33,387 nt of DNA from Gammaproteobacteria bacterium (GTDB taxonomy: Bacteria > Pseudomonadota > Gammaproteobacteria > Steroidobacterales > PWYM01), in assembly GCA_020832005.1 (NCBI GenBank), contig JAFIFN010000032.1, positions 1-33,387 on the forward strand, read 5' to 3'. Positions 1-7,307 of the stretch are shown piece after piece (the first letter of the stretch is position 1; the number at the start of each line of letters is the position of its first letter). Under the pieces are notes generated by a model that saw nothing but the letters and a program-made list of their open reading frames with translations, searched no databases and was not told where the DNA came from. Made by a program: the position numbers and the translations under genes.

Positions 1-54
1 CCCCCGACCCTCTGCTCCCAAAGCAGATGCGCTACCAGACTGCGCCATGCCCCG
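1..54 (-). tRNA. tRNA-Pro (anticodon TGG), partial, cut by the left edge
   Basis: Read on the minus strand, the first 54 bases give the 5' acceptor strand CGGGGCA, then TG, a D-arm GCGC/GCGC, and an anticodon stem TCTGC/GCAGA around the loop TTTGGGA. This puts TGG at positions 34-36. The variable region GGGTC and the start of the T-stem follow before the window ends. The layout matches bacterial tRNA-Pro(TGG) such as E. coli proM. The 3' T-arm and acceptor lie outside the window, so an encoded CCA cannot be checked. Confidence 0.93.
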
Positions 55-263
55 AGACCGCCGAAAACCCCCTGGAGATCTGCCCGCGCCGATCCCCAGC
101 TCGCAAACATGACTGATTGCACGCAAGACGAAGCCGCCAAGGATACGCCCAGGGCCTTGATCCGGTCAATTCCCGCCGCTTGTGAGCGTATCGCCGCGCA
201 TGCGAGAATCGCGAGCCGCGCGCAGCCTCGACCCTGCCTCAAGTCAGGAGAAGTCCCCAGCCC
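55..263. other. Divergent intergenic region between tRNA-Pro and folD
   Basis: This 209-base gap must hold the promoter of the tRNA (minus strand) and that of folD (plus strand). No convincing reading frame is present. TTGTGA at 180-185 and GAGAAT at 204-209 form a weak sigma70-like pair (18-base spacer) that could serve folD. An AGGAG at 246-250 lies 13 bases before the folD ATG, which is far for a ribosome binding site. No strong terminator hairpin was seen. Confidence 0.35.
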
Positions 264-1127
264 ATGACCGCCCAGCTGATTGACGGCAAGGCCATCGCGG
301 CCGGCCTGCGCCGCGAGATCGCCGAGGGCGTGCGCGAACGCAGCCGCCGCGGGGCCCGGCCACCCGGGCTGGCCGTGATCCTGGTCGGCGCCGATCCGGC
401 CTCGAGAATATACGTGCGAAACAAGCGGCTGGCCTGCGAGGAAACCGGCATCCTCGCCTTCGATCACGACCTGCCGGAGACCACCAGCCAGGGCGAACTG
501 CTGGCGCTGATCGACGCACTGAACAGCAACGAAAGTGTCGACGGCATCCTTGTACAGTTGCCGCTGCCTGCCCATATCGACGAGGTGGCCGTCATCGAGC
601 GCATCCTGCCGGCCAAGGATGTCGACGGTTTTCATCCCTACACAGTCGGTCGACTCGCGCAGCGCATCCCGGTGCTGCGCCCCTGTACGCCGTTCGGCAT
701 CATGACGCTGCTGTCGCGCTGCGATATCCCGGTGCGCGGCCGGCATGCCGTCGTGGTCGGCGCCTCGAACCATGTCGGGCGTCCGCTGGCGCTGGAATTC
801 CTGCTGGCCGGCGCCACAACCACCGTGTGCCATCGGTTTACCCGCGATCTGCGCAGCCATGTCGAGATGGCCGACATCCTCGCCGTGGCGGTTGGACGGG
901 CCGGCCTGGTGCCTGGCGAATGGATCAAGCCCGGCGCCGTGGTCCTGGATGTGGGCATCAACCGTCAGGCTGACGGACGCCTGGTCGGCGACATCGACTT
1001 CGCCGTTGCGCGCGAGCGCGCAAGCTGGATCACCCCGGTCCCCGGCGGCGTCGGACCGATGACCGTCGCCATGCTCATGTACAACACGCTGAGCGTCGCG
1101 AACGGCGACCTGCACGCCCGGCCCTGA
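264..1127 (+). CDS. folD: Bifunctional methylenetetrahydrofolate dehydrogenase / methenyltetrahydrofolate cyclohydrolase
   Basis: FolD interconverts 5,10-methylene-, 5,10-methenyl- and 10-formyl-tetrahydrofolate using NADP, in the cytoplasm, and supplies one-carbon units for purines and formyl-Met. The 287 residues match the usual ~288. Visible signatures are the substrate-site segment [14 protein letters not shown] with its lysine, [18 protein letters not shown], the nucleotide-binding [20 protein letters not shown], and the closing [16 protein letters not shown]. The GASN and HRFT elements resemble the E. coli enzyme. It is the first gene of the plus-strand run and follows a divergent tRNA-Pro. 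The ATG is preceded by AGGAG 13 bases upstream, which is loose but the best available. The family assignment is secure. The start is likely because the protein begins with the expected short [12 protein letters not shown] leader. Confidence 0.97.
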   Translation: MTAQLIDGKAIAAGLRREIAEGVRERSRRGARPPGLAVILVGADPASRIYVRNKRLACEETGILAFDHDLPETTSQGELLALIDALNSNESVDGILVQLPLPAHIDEVAVIERILPAKDVDGFHPYTVGRLAQRIPVLRPCTPFGIMTLLSRCDIPVRGRHAVVVGASNHVGRPLALEFLLAGATTTVCHRFTRDLRSHVEMADILAVAVGRAGLVPGEWIKPGAVVLDVGINRQADGRLVGDIDFAVARERASWITPVPGGVGPMTVAMLMYNTLSVANGDLHARP

Positions 1128-1161
1128 GCGCAGGCGCTGCAGCCTGACAGGCGCCGAGGGC

Positions 1162-1169
1162 TATATACT
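1162..1169 (+). promoter_or_regulatory. Candidate -10 element upstream of the cyclophilin gene
   Basis: TATATACT includes TATACT (5 of 6 to TATAAT) about 40 bases before the cyclophilin start. It is an AT-rich island in GC-rich sequence. The nearest -35-like hexamer, CTGACA at 1144-1149, is only 14 bases away, so the -35 is uncertain. A start of transcription near 1176 would leave the GGAG ribosome site intact. Confidence 0.35.
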
Positions 1170-1205
1170 CGCGTCTTACCGGAAGAGGTCTTCGTGGAGA
1201 CGCCC

Positions 1206-1793
1206 ATGATCAAGCGCATTGCCATCATCAGCTGCGGCCTTTGGCTGTTTGCCAGCCCCGTGCTGGCCGATACCACGCTGCCCAACTTCCCGCGGGTGGA
1301 AGTCGAGACCTCGCAGGGCAGCTTCGTGGTCGAGCTCGATGCGCGACGCGCGCCCCTGACGGTCCGCAATTTCCTCGGGCATGTGGCCGACGGCCATTAC
1401 GAGGGCACGGTGTTTCATCGGGTCGTGCAGGGGTTCGTGATCCAGGGCGGTGGCTACACCGCCGATTTCGAACTCAAACCCACGACCCATATGGTCGCCA
1501 ACGAGTCTGGCAACGGCCTGTCGAACCGCCGCGGCACCATCGCCATGGCCCGCACGCCTGACCCGCACTCGGCCGATGCCCAGTTCTACGTCAACCTTGT
1601 CGACAACGTCTCGCTGGACCCCAATCCGTCGCGCTGGGGGTATGCGGTGTTCGGTGCCGTCATCAGCGGCATGGAAGTCGTCGATGCCATCGGCCATGTG
1701 GCCACGGGTGCCGGCGGCCCGTTCGAGCGCGACGTACCCCAGGCGCCGGTGGTCATTCGCGAGGTGCGCCTGCTCGACGATGACGCAAGCTGA
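1206..1793 (+). CDS. ppiA: Periplasmic peptidyl-prolyl cis-trans isomerase, cyclophilin type
   Basis: This protein speeds proline isomerisation during folding of exported proteins. It begins with a signal peptide (MIKRIAIISCGLWLFASPVLA) whose VLA end is a good signal peptidase I site. The cyclophilin fold follows, with VETSQGSFVVELD, APLTVRNFLGHV, the catalytic-loop signature GTVFHRVVQGFVIQGGGY, then RGTIAMART and AQFYVNL. At about 195 residues it is close to E. coli PpiA (190). ATG 1206 is preferred because GGAG sits 6 bases upstream. A GTG at 1194 with GGAAGAGG upstream would add four residues (METP) and is also possible. The gene overlaps the next gene, lpxH, by 14 bases, so the two are probably translationally coupled. 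The symbol ppiA is by analogy. The periplasmic location is inferred from the signal peptide. Confidence 0.93.
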   Translation: MIKRIAIISCGLWLFASPVLADTTLPNFPRVEVETSQGSFVVELDARRAPLTVRNFLGHVADGHYEGTVFHRVVQGFVIQGGGYTADFELKPTTHMVANESGNGLSNRRGTIAMARTPDPHSADAQFYVNLVDNVSLDPNPSRWGYAVFGAVISGMEVVDAIGHVATGAGGPFERDVPQAPVVIREVRLLDDDAS

Positions 1794-2580
1794 TGATGCG
1801 CGCGTCGCCGCGGTGAGCTGGCTGTTCATCTCGGACCTGCACCTCTCGCCGGACCGGCCGGACATCACCGGCCAGCTGGAGGGCTTTCTTGAAGACTGGC
1901 GCGGCCGCGCGCAGCGCCTGTATATCCTCGGTGACCTGTTCGAGGTCTGGCTGGGCGATGACATGGCCGGCGAGTTCGGTGCGCACATCGCCGCTACCCT
2001 GCGCCGCTTCCAGGCCGGCGGCAGCGCGGTCGCACTGATGCACGGCAATCGCGATTTCCTGATCGGCGAGCGCTTTGCGCGCGCCTGCGGCGCCACGCTG
2101 CTGGAGGATCCACAGGTGCTGGAGATTCACGGTCGCCGGGTGCTGATCAGCCACGGCGACCAGCTGTGTACCGACGATCTGGCCTACCAGCGCATGCGCC
2201 GGCTGTTCCGCCGCCGCGGCGTGCAACGCGGCTTCCTCGCCCTGCCGCGTCGGCTGCGTGCGCGCATCGGCGGCTGGCTGCGGGCACGCAGCCACATCGA
2301 CACCCGCGACAAGCCGCCCGAGATCACCGACGTCAATGAACAGGCCGTGACAGCCACGCTGCGCGCCCACGGGGTGGACTGCCTGCTGCACGGGCATACA
2401 CACCGCCCGGCGGTGCATGCGCTCGACATCGATGGCCGCGCGGCCGAGCGCATCGTGCTCGGCGACTGGTACACCCAGGGCAGCGTGCTTGAGTGGGATG
2501 CCGACGGCTACCGGCTGCAGCGCCTGGTCAGGTCGCAGGCGTCCCGGAGTGGAAGCGAAACTGGCGATCCGGTGAGCTGA
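1780..2580 (+). CDS. lpxH: UDP-2,3-diacylglucosamine diphosphatase
   Basis: LpxH hydrolyses UDP-2,3-diacylglucosamine to lipid X and UMP in lipid A synthesis, at the inner face of the cytoplasmic membrane. The calcineurin-like metallophosphoesterase motifs appear in order: FISDLHLS (D19, H21), ILGDLFEVWLGDD (D52), MHGNRDFL, ISHGDQLCTDD and LHGHTHRPA. The frame is open much further upstream, but ATG 1780 gives a 266-residue protein that begins just before the first metal motif. E. coli LpxH has 240 residues. This start lies inside the end of the cyclophilin gene (14-base overlap). The 3' end overlaps the convergent miaE by 53 bases, and the extra C-terminal residues fall there. It shows that the host makes a lipid A outer membrane. 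Confidence 0.95.
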   Translation: MTQADDARVAAVSWLFISDLHLSPDRPDITGQLEGFLEDWRGRAQRLYILGDLFEVWLGDDMAGEFGAHIAATLRRFQAGGSAVALMHGNRDFLIGERFARACGATLLEDPQVLEIHGRRVLISHGDQLCTDDLAYQRMRRLFRRRGVQRGFLALPRRLRARIGGWLRARSHIDTRDKPPEITDVNEQAVTATLRAHGVDCLLHGHTHRPAVHALDIDGRAAERIVLGDWYTQGSVLEWDADGYRLQRLVRSQASRSGSETGDPVS

Positions 2581-3172
2581 CCAGCTCGGCCTCGGCCGCA
2601 CGCAACACCGCAAGCCTGGCCTCGATGTCTTCCGGGCCCGCAACCCGGCGGGCAAGTTCAAGATAGTTCTCGAAATGCCGCGCCTCGGAGGCCAGCAGAC
2701 CGGCGTAGAAGCTGCCGATCTCGGCCGGCAGCTGCGGCGCCAGCAACGCGAAACGCTCGGCCGAACGTGCCTCGATCAGGGCACCCACGAGCAGGGTGTC
2801 GAGCAGGCGCCCGGGTTCCTCGCGGCGCGCCTGCGCGTGCAGACCGGCTGCGTAGCGTGATGCCCCCAGCGTCTTCCAGCCGATACCCAGGCGCCGCATC
2901 AGTGCGCGGACCTGTTCGAAATGGCGCAGTTCCTCGCGCGCCAGCCGCGACATCCGATCCACCAGCAGCTCATCGAGCGGATAACGCTGCAGCGTGGCCA
3001 GCGCCGTGGCCGCAGCCTTGCGCTCGCAGTTCGCATGATCGATCAGCAGGGTGCGGGTTTCGCGCAGCGCACGCGCACACCAGGCCTGCGGCGTCGGCAC
3101 CGGCAGAAAGGCGGCGATCTGCGGCGGCACCGCCAGCGGCTGCGCATGTGCATCGGACGCTGCCACGGTCAT
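2528..3172 (-). CDS. miaE: tRNA 2-methylthio-N6-isopentenyladenosine-37 hydroxylase
   Basis: MiaE is a diiron oxygenase that hydroxylates the isopentenyl group of ms2i6A37 in tRNAs reading U-starting codons. The four-helix ferritin-like diiron ligands are all visible: E50 in LLIDHANCERKAA, E81/H84 in LAREELRHFEQV, E134 in ALIEARSAERF, and E163/H166 in ASEARHFENYLELA. The 214 residues fit the family. It is the last gene of the long minus-strand run and overlaps the upstream kinase gene by four bases (ATGA), so it is probably translated together with it. Its 3' end runs 53 bases into the end of lpxH on the other strand. The assignment is firm. Regulation through the kinase is not shown. Confidence 0.95.
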   Translation of the reverse strand: MTVAASDAHAQPLAVPPQIAAFLPVPTPQAWCARALRETRTLLIDHANCERKAAATALATLQRYPLDELLVDRMSRLAREELRHFEQVRALMRRLGIGWKTLGASRYAAGLHAQARREEPGRLLDTLLVGALIEARSAERFALLAPQLPAEIGSFYAGLLASEARHFENYLELARRVAGPEDIEARLAVLRAAEAELVSSPDRQFRFHSGTPAT

Positions 3173-4386
3173 TCCCCCAGGGCCGCGAGCACGTGCCGGA
3201 CCGACTCGAAACGATCCGCCGGATTCGCCGCCATCATGCGATGCACCAGTGGTTCGAAGTCGGCAAGTTCGGCCGGCAATTGCGGGCGCAGCGCATTGCG
3301 GTGCTGGTAGATCAGCGCCATGGGCGTGGGCGCCGAGAACGGCCGCGAGCCTGTCAGCATTTCGTAGAACATCACGCCGAGACTGTAGCAGTCCGAGCGC
3401 TCATCGACCGCCCCGCCATGACCCTGCTCCGGGCTCATGTACCAGGGGGTGCCGAAAATCATACCGGGACTGGTCATGCCGGCGCGCCCCTGCATCTCGC
3501 GGGCCAGGCCGAAATCGATCAGCACCAGGCTGCCGTCTTCGCGCAGCATGACATTGGCGGGCTTGAGGTCGCGATGCAGGATGCCCACCGCGTGCACAGC
3601 GGCCAGTCCGCGGGCCAGTTCGCGCACGGCAGTGAGTGCCTCACCCGGCGTGAGGCGACCACGACTGATACGGCTTGCCAGCGTGCCGCCCGCCAGGTAC
3701 TCCATCGCGATCCAGGCATGATCATCGGCCACGCCGAGATCGAAGATGCGCACGACATTGGCGTGATCCACGCCGGCGATACTCTGGTACTCACGCAGAA
3801 AGCGGTCGAACAGCACGCCGGTGGCGACATCCGCGCCGGCCATATTGAAACTCTTGAATACCCGCTGCTCGCCGGTCTCCTCGCTGCAGGCCAGACTGAC
3901 CCTCGAGAGCGCACTGGCATGGAGTTCGCGCACCAGCCGCCAGCCCTTCATGACCGGCACCGCCGCCCCGCCCGCAGCCTCCGGCTGGGCGCCGCGGGTG
4001 CGGCGCTCGGCAAGTGCCTCGCGCAGCGCGGCAATCAGGCCATCGTGACGCAGACGCTCGCGCGGCAGGTAGTTCTGCGCGCCTGCGCGCATGGCCTGAA
4101 CGGCCAGCGCCTCGTCGCCCTCCACGCCCACAGCGATCACAGGCGGAAAACCGCGGCGACCGGCGTACTCGCGCAACCAGGTCAGGCCTAAGGCGCGGTT
4201 GGCCTCCAGCGTCAGCACGACGACATCGAAATCCGCGCCACCGAACTCGCCGGGCAGACGCGCGGCCTGCTCCGGTGACAGTTCGGTGAATTGAGCTGCG
4301 TGCCAGACGACCTCGACATGCCGGCGCAGCCACGCCCGCCAGTCTTCTCCGGACTCGATGATCAGCAGCTTCACAGGCTCGGACAC
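3169..4386 (-). CDS. Ser/Thr protein kinase with an N-terminal degenerate receiver-like domain
   Basis: The C-terminal two thirds is a Hanks-type kinase. It has VFK with the ATP lysine (K178), HRDLKPANVM (catalytic D273), IDFGLARE (D291), GTPWYMSPEQ, DCYSLGVMFYEMLTG and a final arginine-containing helix (ADRFESVRHVL). The glycine-rich loop is poor: the segment RELHASALSRVSLA lacks the usual GxGxxG. Residues 1-120 resemble a response-regulator receiver (VKLLIIESGEDW, DVVVLTLEANRALGL, AMRAGAQNYLPRE), but T stands where the phospho-acceptor aspartate should be. The frame is open to 4452. GTG 4386 is preferred because it has GAGG five bases upstream and starts 8 bases after the purF stop. That gives 405 residues. 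There is no membrane segment, so it should be cytoplasmic. It overlaps miaE by four bases. The substrate is unknown. Confidence 0.88.
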   Translation of the reverse strand: MSEPVKLLIIESGEDWRAWLRRHVEVVWHAAQFTELSPEQAARLPGEFGGADFDVVVLTLEANRALGLTWLREYAGRRGFPPVIAVGVEGDEALAVQAMRAGAQNYLPRERLRHDGLIAALREALAERRTRGAQPEAAGGAAVPVMKGWRLVRELHASALSRVSLACSEETGEQRVFKSFNMAGADVATGVLFDRFLREYQSIAGVDHANVVRIFDLGVADDHAWIAMEYLAGGTLASRISRGRLTPGEALTAVRELARGLAAVHAVGILHRDLKPANVMLREDGSLVLIDFGLAREMQGRAGMTSPGMIFGTPWYMSPEQGHGGAVDERSDCYSLGVMFYEMLTGSRPFSAPTPMALIYQHRNALRPQLPAELADFEPLVHRMMAANPADRFESVRHVLAALGE

Positions 4387-4393
4387 GCCAGCC

Positions 4394-5932
4394 TCAACGC
4401 ATCGCGGCGAGACTCTCGGCGTCGTCGTCGATCGTGCCGTCGCGATAGCCACCGGCGCTGTCCGGGCGACGCCCGATCACCGCATCACCGCGTGCCGCCT
4501 CGAGTCGAGCCAGATAGTCAGCCGTGACGTCGCCGGTCACGTACTCACCCGAGAAGCACGAGGTATCGAAGGCCTCGATGGCGGCGTGGTCATGGCGTAC
4601 GGCCTTGATCAGGTCACCGAGCTGCTGGTAGATCAGCCAGTCGGCACCGATCAGGCCGGCGACTTCCTTTTCGCTGCGGCCATTGGCCACCAGCTCACTG
4701 GCGGCCGGCATGTCGATGCCGTAGACATTGGGATAACGCACAGGCGGCGCGGCCGAGGCGAAATACACGCGCCGTGCGCCGGCCTCGCGCGCCATCTCGA
4801 TGATCTGCTGCGAGGTCGTACCCCGCACGATGGAATCATCCACCAGCAGCACGTTCTTGCCACGAAACTCCAGGTCGATGGCATTGAGCTTGCGGCGCAC
4901 GGATTTTCGCCGCAGTGCCTGGCCGGGCATGATGAAGGTACGCCCGATGTAGCGGTTCTTGATGAAGCCCTCGCGATATTTCACGCCCAGGCGATGGGCC
5001 ACCTGCAGCGCACTGGTGCGGCTGGTGTCGGGAATCGGAATCACCACGTCAATGTCGTTTTCGGGCCATTCACTGCGGATACGCTCGGCCAGCGCCTCGC
5101 CCATGCGCAGCCGCGCCTTGTACACCGAGATGTTGTCAATGATCGAGTCGGGGCGTGCGAAGTAGACAAACTCGAACATGCACGGTGTGTAGCTGGCCGC
5201 CCCGCCGCAGGCATCGGTGTACAGCTGCCCCTCGTGATCGATGAACACCGCCTCGCCGGGGCGCACATCGCGCACCAGCTCAAAGCCCAGCGCGTCGAGC
5301 GCCACACTCTCCGAGGCGATCATGTGCTCGACACCGAAACGCGTCTGGCGTCGGCCGATCACTGCCGGACGGATCCCGTGGCGGTCGCGAAACGCCACGA
5401 TGCCGTGACCGATGATCATCGCCACCACGGCATAGCCGCCGCGGCAGCGGCGATGCACGGCCTCGACGGCGCGGAAGATGTCGCTGACGCGGAAGCGGCC
5501 GTTGGCAATGCTGGCCAGTTCATGCGCGAAGACGTTGAGCAGCACCTCGGAGTCCGAACCGGTGTTCAGGTGCCTGCGATCCTCATCGACAAGCAGCTCG
5601 GCAAGCTCGGCGGCGTTGGTCAGGTTGCCATTGTGACCGAGGCAGATACCGAAAGGAGAATTGACGTAGAACGGCTGGGCCTCGGAGGAACTCGTGCAGC
5701 CGGCGGTGGGATAGCGCACATGACCGATACCCACATTGCCCTTCAGCCGCAGCATGTGGCGCTGCTGGAAGACATCGCGCACCAGTCCGTTGCTCTTGCG
5801 TATGCACAGCCGGCCGCGATCCTCGGTAATAATGCCGGCGGCATCCTGACCACGGTGCTGCAGCACCGTAAGCGCATCATAAATAGCCTGGTTGACCGGC
5901 TCCTTGCCGACGATTCCAACGATTCCACACAT
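4394..5932 (-). CDS. purF: Amidophosphoribosyltransferase
   Basis: PurF makes 5-phosphoribosylamine from PRPP and glutamine, the first committed step of purine synthesis. The chain starts MCGIVGIVG, so Cys2 is the glutaminase nucleophile after Met removal. The class II amidotransferase segments [21 protein letters not shown] and [10 protein letters not shown] follow. The phosphoribosyltransferase half carries the PRPP loop [14 protein letters not shown] and the segment GYIGRTFI-like [16 protein letters not shown]. It has 512 residues, against about 505 in E. coli. It lies 41 bases downstream of cvpA and 8 bases upstream of the kinase start. The cvpA-purF pairing is conserved in gammaproteobacteria. 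No PurR-type operator was recognised. Confidence 0.98.
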   Translation of the reverse strand: MCGIVGIVGKEPVNQAIYDALTVLQHRGQDAAGIITEDRGRLCIRKSNGLVRDVFQQRHMLRLKGNVGIGHVRYPTAGCTSSSEAQPFYVNSPFGICLGHNGNLTNAAELAELLVDEDRRHLNTGSDSEVLLNVFAHELASIANGRFRVSDIFRAVEAVHRRCRGGYAVVAMIIGHGIVAFRDRHGIRPAVIGRRQTRFGVEHMIASESVALDALGFELVRDVRPGEAVFIDHEGQLYTDACGGAASYTPCMFEFVYFARPDSIIDNISVYKARLRMGEALAERIRSEWPENDIDVVIPIPDTSRTSALQVAHRLGVKYREGFIKNRYIGRTFIMPGQALRRKSVRRKLNAIDLEFRGKNVLLVDDSIVRGTTSQQIIEMAREAGARRVYFASAAPPVRYPNVYGIDMPAASELVANGRSEKEVAGLIGADWLIYQQLGDLIKAVRHDHAAIEAFDTSCFSGEYVTGDVTADYLARLEAARGDAVIGRRPDSAGGYRDGTIDDDAESLAAMR

Positions 5933-5973
5933 GGGTCTGGGCTACTCTCCAGCCGGTGTTCGCACTGCGGGCT

Positions 5974-6507
5974 TTATTGCGCCGGCAGTGCGGTGAGGGT
6001 GCCCGCCGTTGCGGGGCGATTGATGTGTTCCAGTCGGCCTTTCGCATCATGGGCCAACTCGCGCATACCCTCGGCGAGCTGCTCGCCATAGGGCAGCAGG
6101 CGCGAGTCCTGCCACCAGGGATCTTCAGACATGCCCGCGAACTGACCGGCGATGACCAGCACGCCAACCACCAGCACGCCGCGCCCGAAACCAAACACCA
6201 TGCCCAGCATCCGGTCAGTTCCCGACAGCCCGGTGCTGCGCACCAGCAGGCCCAGCAGGTAATTGACGATGGCCCCGGCAATCAGCACCGCAACGAACAG
6301 GATGCCACGTGCCAGCCACAACTGCAGCGAGGGGGCCTCGTCGAAGCGTTCCAGCCATGGCTCGAGTATCCACGAATAGCGCAACGCCACCCAGATCGCC
6401 ATCGCCCAGGCGGCCAGTGACACCGCTTCGCGCACGAAGCCGCGCACACAGCCGATGAATATCGATACCGCGACCAGCACGATCAGGACATAATCGATGA
6501 CGGACAT
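5974..6507 (-). CDS. cvpA: CvpA family inner-membrane protein
   Basis: CvpA is a small polytopic inner-membrane protein named for colicin V production. In several gammaproteobacteria it is linked to envelope integrity and bile or membrane stress. The 177 residues show about four hydrophobic segments: near residues 4-25 (VIDYVLIVLVAVSIFIGCVRGF), 28-45, 65-90 (GILFVAVLIAGAIVNYLLGLLV) and 100-125 (GMVFGFGRGVLVVGVLVIAGQFAG). The opening DYVLIVLVAVSIFIGCVRGFVREA is typical of the family. It sits directly before purF, its usual partner. An extended -10 lies upstream at 6553-6561. The final ~45 residues are polar and variable. The biochemical role is not settled even in well-studied species. Confidence 0.93.
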   Translation of the reverse strand: MSVIDYVLIVLVAVSIFIGCVRGFVREAVSLAAWAMAIWVALRYSWILEPWLERFDEAPSLQLWLARGILFVAVLIAGAIVNYLLGLLVRSTGLSGTDRMLGMVFGFGRGVLVVGVLVIAGQFAGMSEDPWWQDSRLLPYGEQLAEGMRELAHDAKGRLEHINRPATAGTLTALPAQ

Positions 6508-6552
6508 GCGCTCAGCGGATGCAAAACGGGCCGTAGGCCGCGGACGCCGCGA

Positions 6553-6561
6553 ATTCTAGCA
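6553..6561 (-). promoter_or_regulatory. Candidate extended -10 promoter for cvpA-purF
   Basis: On the minus strand this reads TGCTAGAAT, a TGn extended -10 with TAGAAT (5 of 6). The corresponding -35 position falls in the preceding hairpin and does not match consensus, as is common for extended -10 promoters. The expected transcript start, near 6546, would leave about a 40-base leader before cvpA. Confidence 0.4.
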
Positions 6562-6567
6562 TCAGTC

Positions 6568-6594
6568 GCCGCCGCGCGTTGCGCGCGAAGCGGC
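6568..6594 (-). terminator. Strong GC hairpin between dedD and cvpA
   Basis: The segment forms an 11-bp stem, GCCGC then CGCGCG, around a TTG loop, with the returning arm CGCGCG, a two-base AA bulge, then GCGGC. It begins a few bases after the dedD stop on the minus strand. No T-run follows, so it is not a textbook intrinsic terminator. It may mark the 3' end of the upstream transcript or attenuate read-through into cvpA. Confidence 0.4.
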
Positions 6595-6600
6595 TGGAGA

Positions 6601-7275
6601 TCACTCCGGTACGGCCTGACCGCTGTAGCCATCGGCACGCAGCCGTTCGAGCAGACGATCGGCCTCCTCGCGTGCACCGCCGGGGCCGACACGCACGCGG
6701 TGCAGGGTTCGCCCATCGGTATCCACGCGCGTGACAAAGCTCTGGTAGCGCTTGCCGCGCAGCTCCTCGGCCAGCCGTTCGGCGTTGTCGCGGTCACCGA
6801 AGCTTCCCAGTTGAACCACCCAGTTCGCACCGTCGGTGGTGGCTGGCGGTGCTGCTGACGGCGATGCCGTCGCTGGCGGGGAGGCTGTCGGCGCCGGCGA
6901 AGGTGCCGGCGACGGCGCGGGTGCTGGTGCTGGTGGGGCCGCATCGGCGGCCGGCGCCTGCCGCCCGGTCTCGCTCGCCGCAGCTCCATCACGCTGCGGC
7001 TGCGGATCGGCGGTTGCCGGCTGAGGCGCAGCCTCGTCCGGCGCCTCAGGGGCCGCCTCTGCACCCATCGGCGGCGCCGTGGGTGTGTCGCGGGACTGCT
7101 CCAGGCGCACGGTACGGGTGCGCGCATCGGTGTCTTCGGCCGGGGGCAGCGCCACGCTCGGTCGCGCCTCGCCGGTCCCCGGATCGGGTCCGTCGAGGAA
7201 CAGCGGGATGATCAGTACGGCTGCAAGTACCAGCAGCACTGCACCGACGACTCGTTCTTTCAGCTGTCTCTCCAT
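6601..7275 (-). CDS. dedD: SPOR-domain inner-membrane protein, DedD-like
   Basis: DedD-type proteins are bitopic. A short cytoplasmic N-terminus and one membrane helix carry a periplasmic SPOR domain that binds denuded septal peptidoglycan during division. Here MERQLKERVVGAV leads into the helix VLLVLAAVLIIPLFL (about residues 12-28). A long Ala/Pro-rich linker follows (~35-145), and then the SPOR domain from NWVVQLGSFGDRDNAERLAEELR to the end (~148-224), including the RVRVGPGGAREEADRLLERL repeat half. It has 224 residues, close to E. coli DedD (220). It lies between folC and cvpA, the position seen in many gammaproteobacteria. The domain call is firm, and the exact role in division is by homology. 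Confidence 0.92.
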   Translation of the reverse strand: MERQLKERVVGAVLLVLAAVLIIPLFLDGPDPGTGEARPSVALPPAEDTDARTRTVRLEQSRDTPTAPPMGAEAAPEAPDEAAPQPATADPQPQRDGAAASETGRQAPAADAAPPAPAPAPSPAPSPAPTASPPATASPSAAPPATTDGANWVVQLGSFGDRDNAERLAEELRGKRYQSFVTRVDTDGRTLHRVRVGPGGAREEADRLLERLRADGYSGQAVPE

Positions 7276-7307
7276 GCGCGGCGAGCGTCGCTACCGATTG
7301 CCAGCGC

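Noticed and set aside
1450-1779. Upstream part of the lpxH frame
   Set aside because: It is a shadow of the cyclophilin gene. ATG 1780 places the start just before the first metal motif.
2767-4191. 474-residue open frame on the plus strand
   Set aside because: It lies antisense to miaE and the kinase, has Arg/His/Ala-rich composition and no recognisable motif. It is a GC-rich shadow frame.
4358-6091. 577-residue open frame on the plus strand
   Set aside because: It is the complement of purF, and the purF strand has all family motifs.
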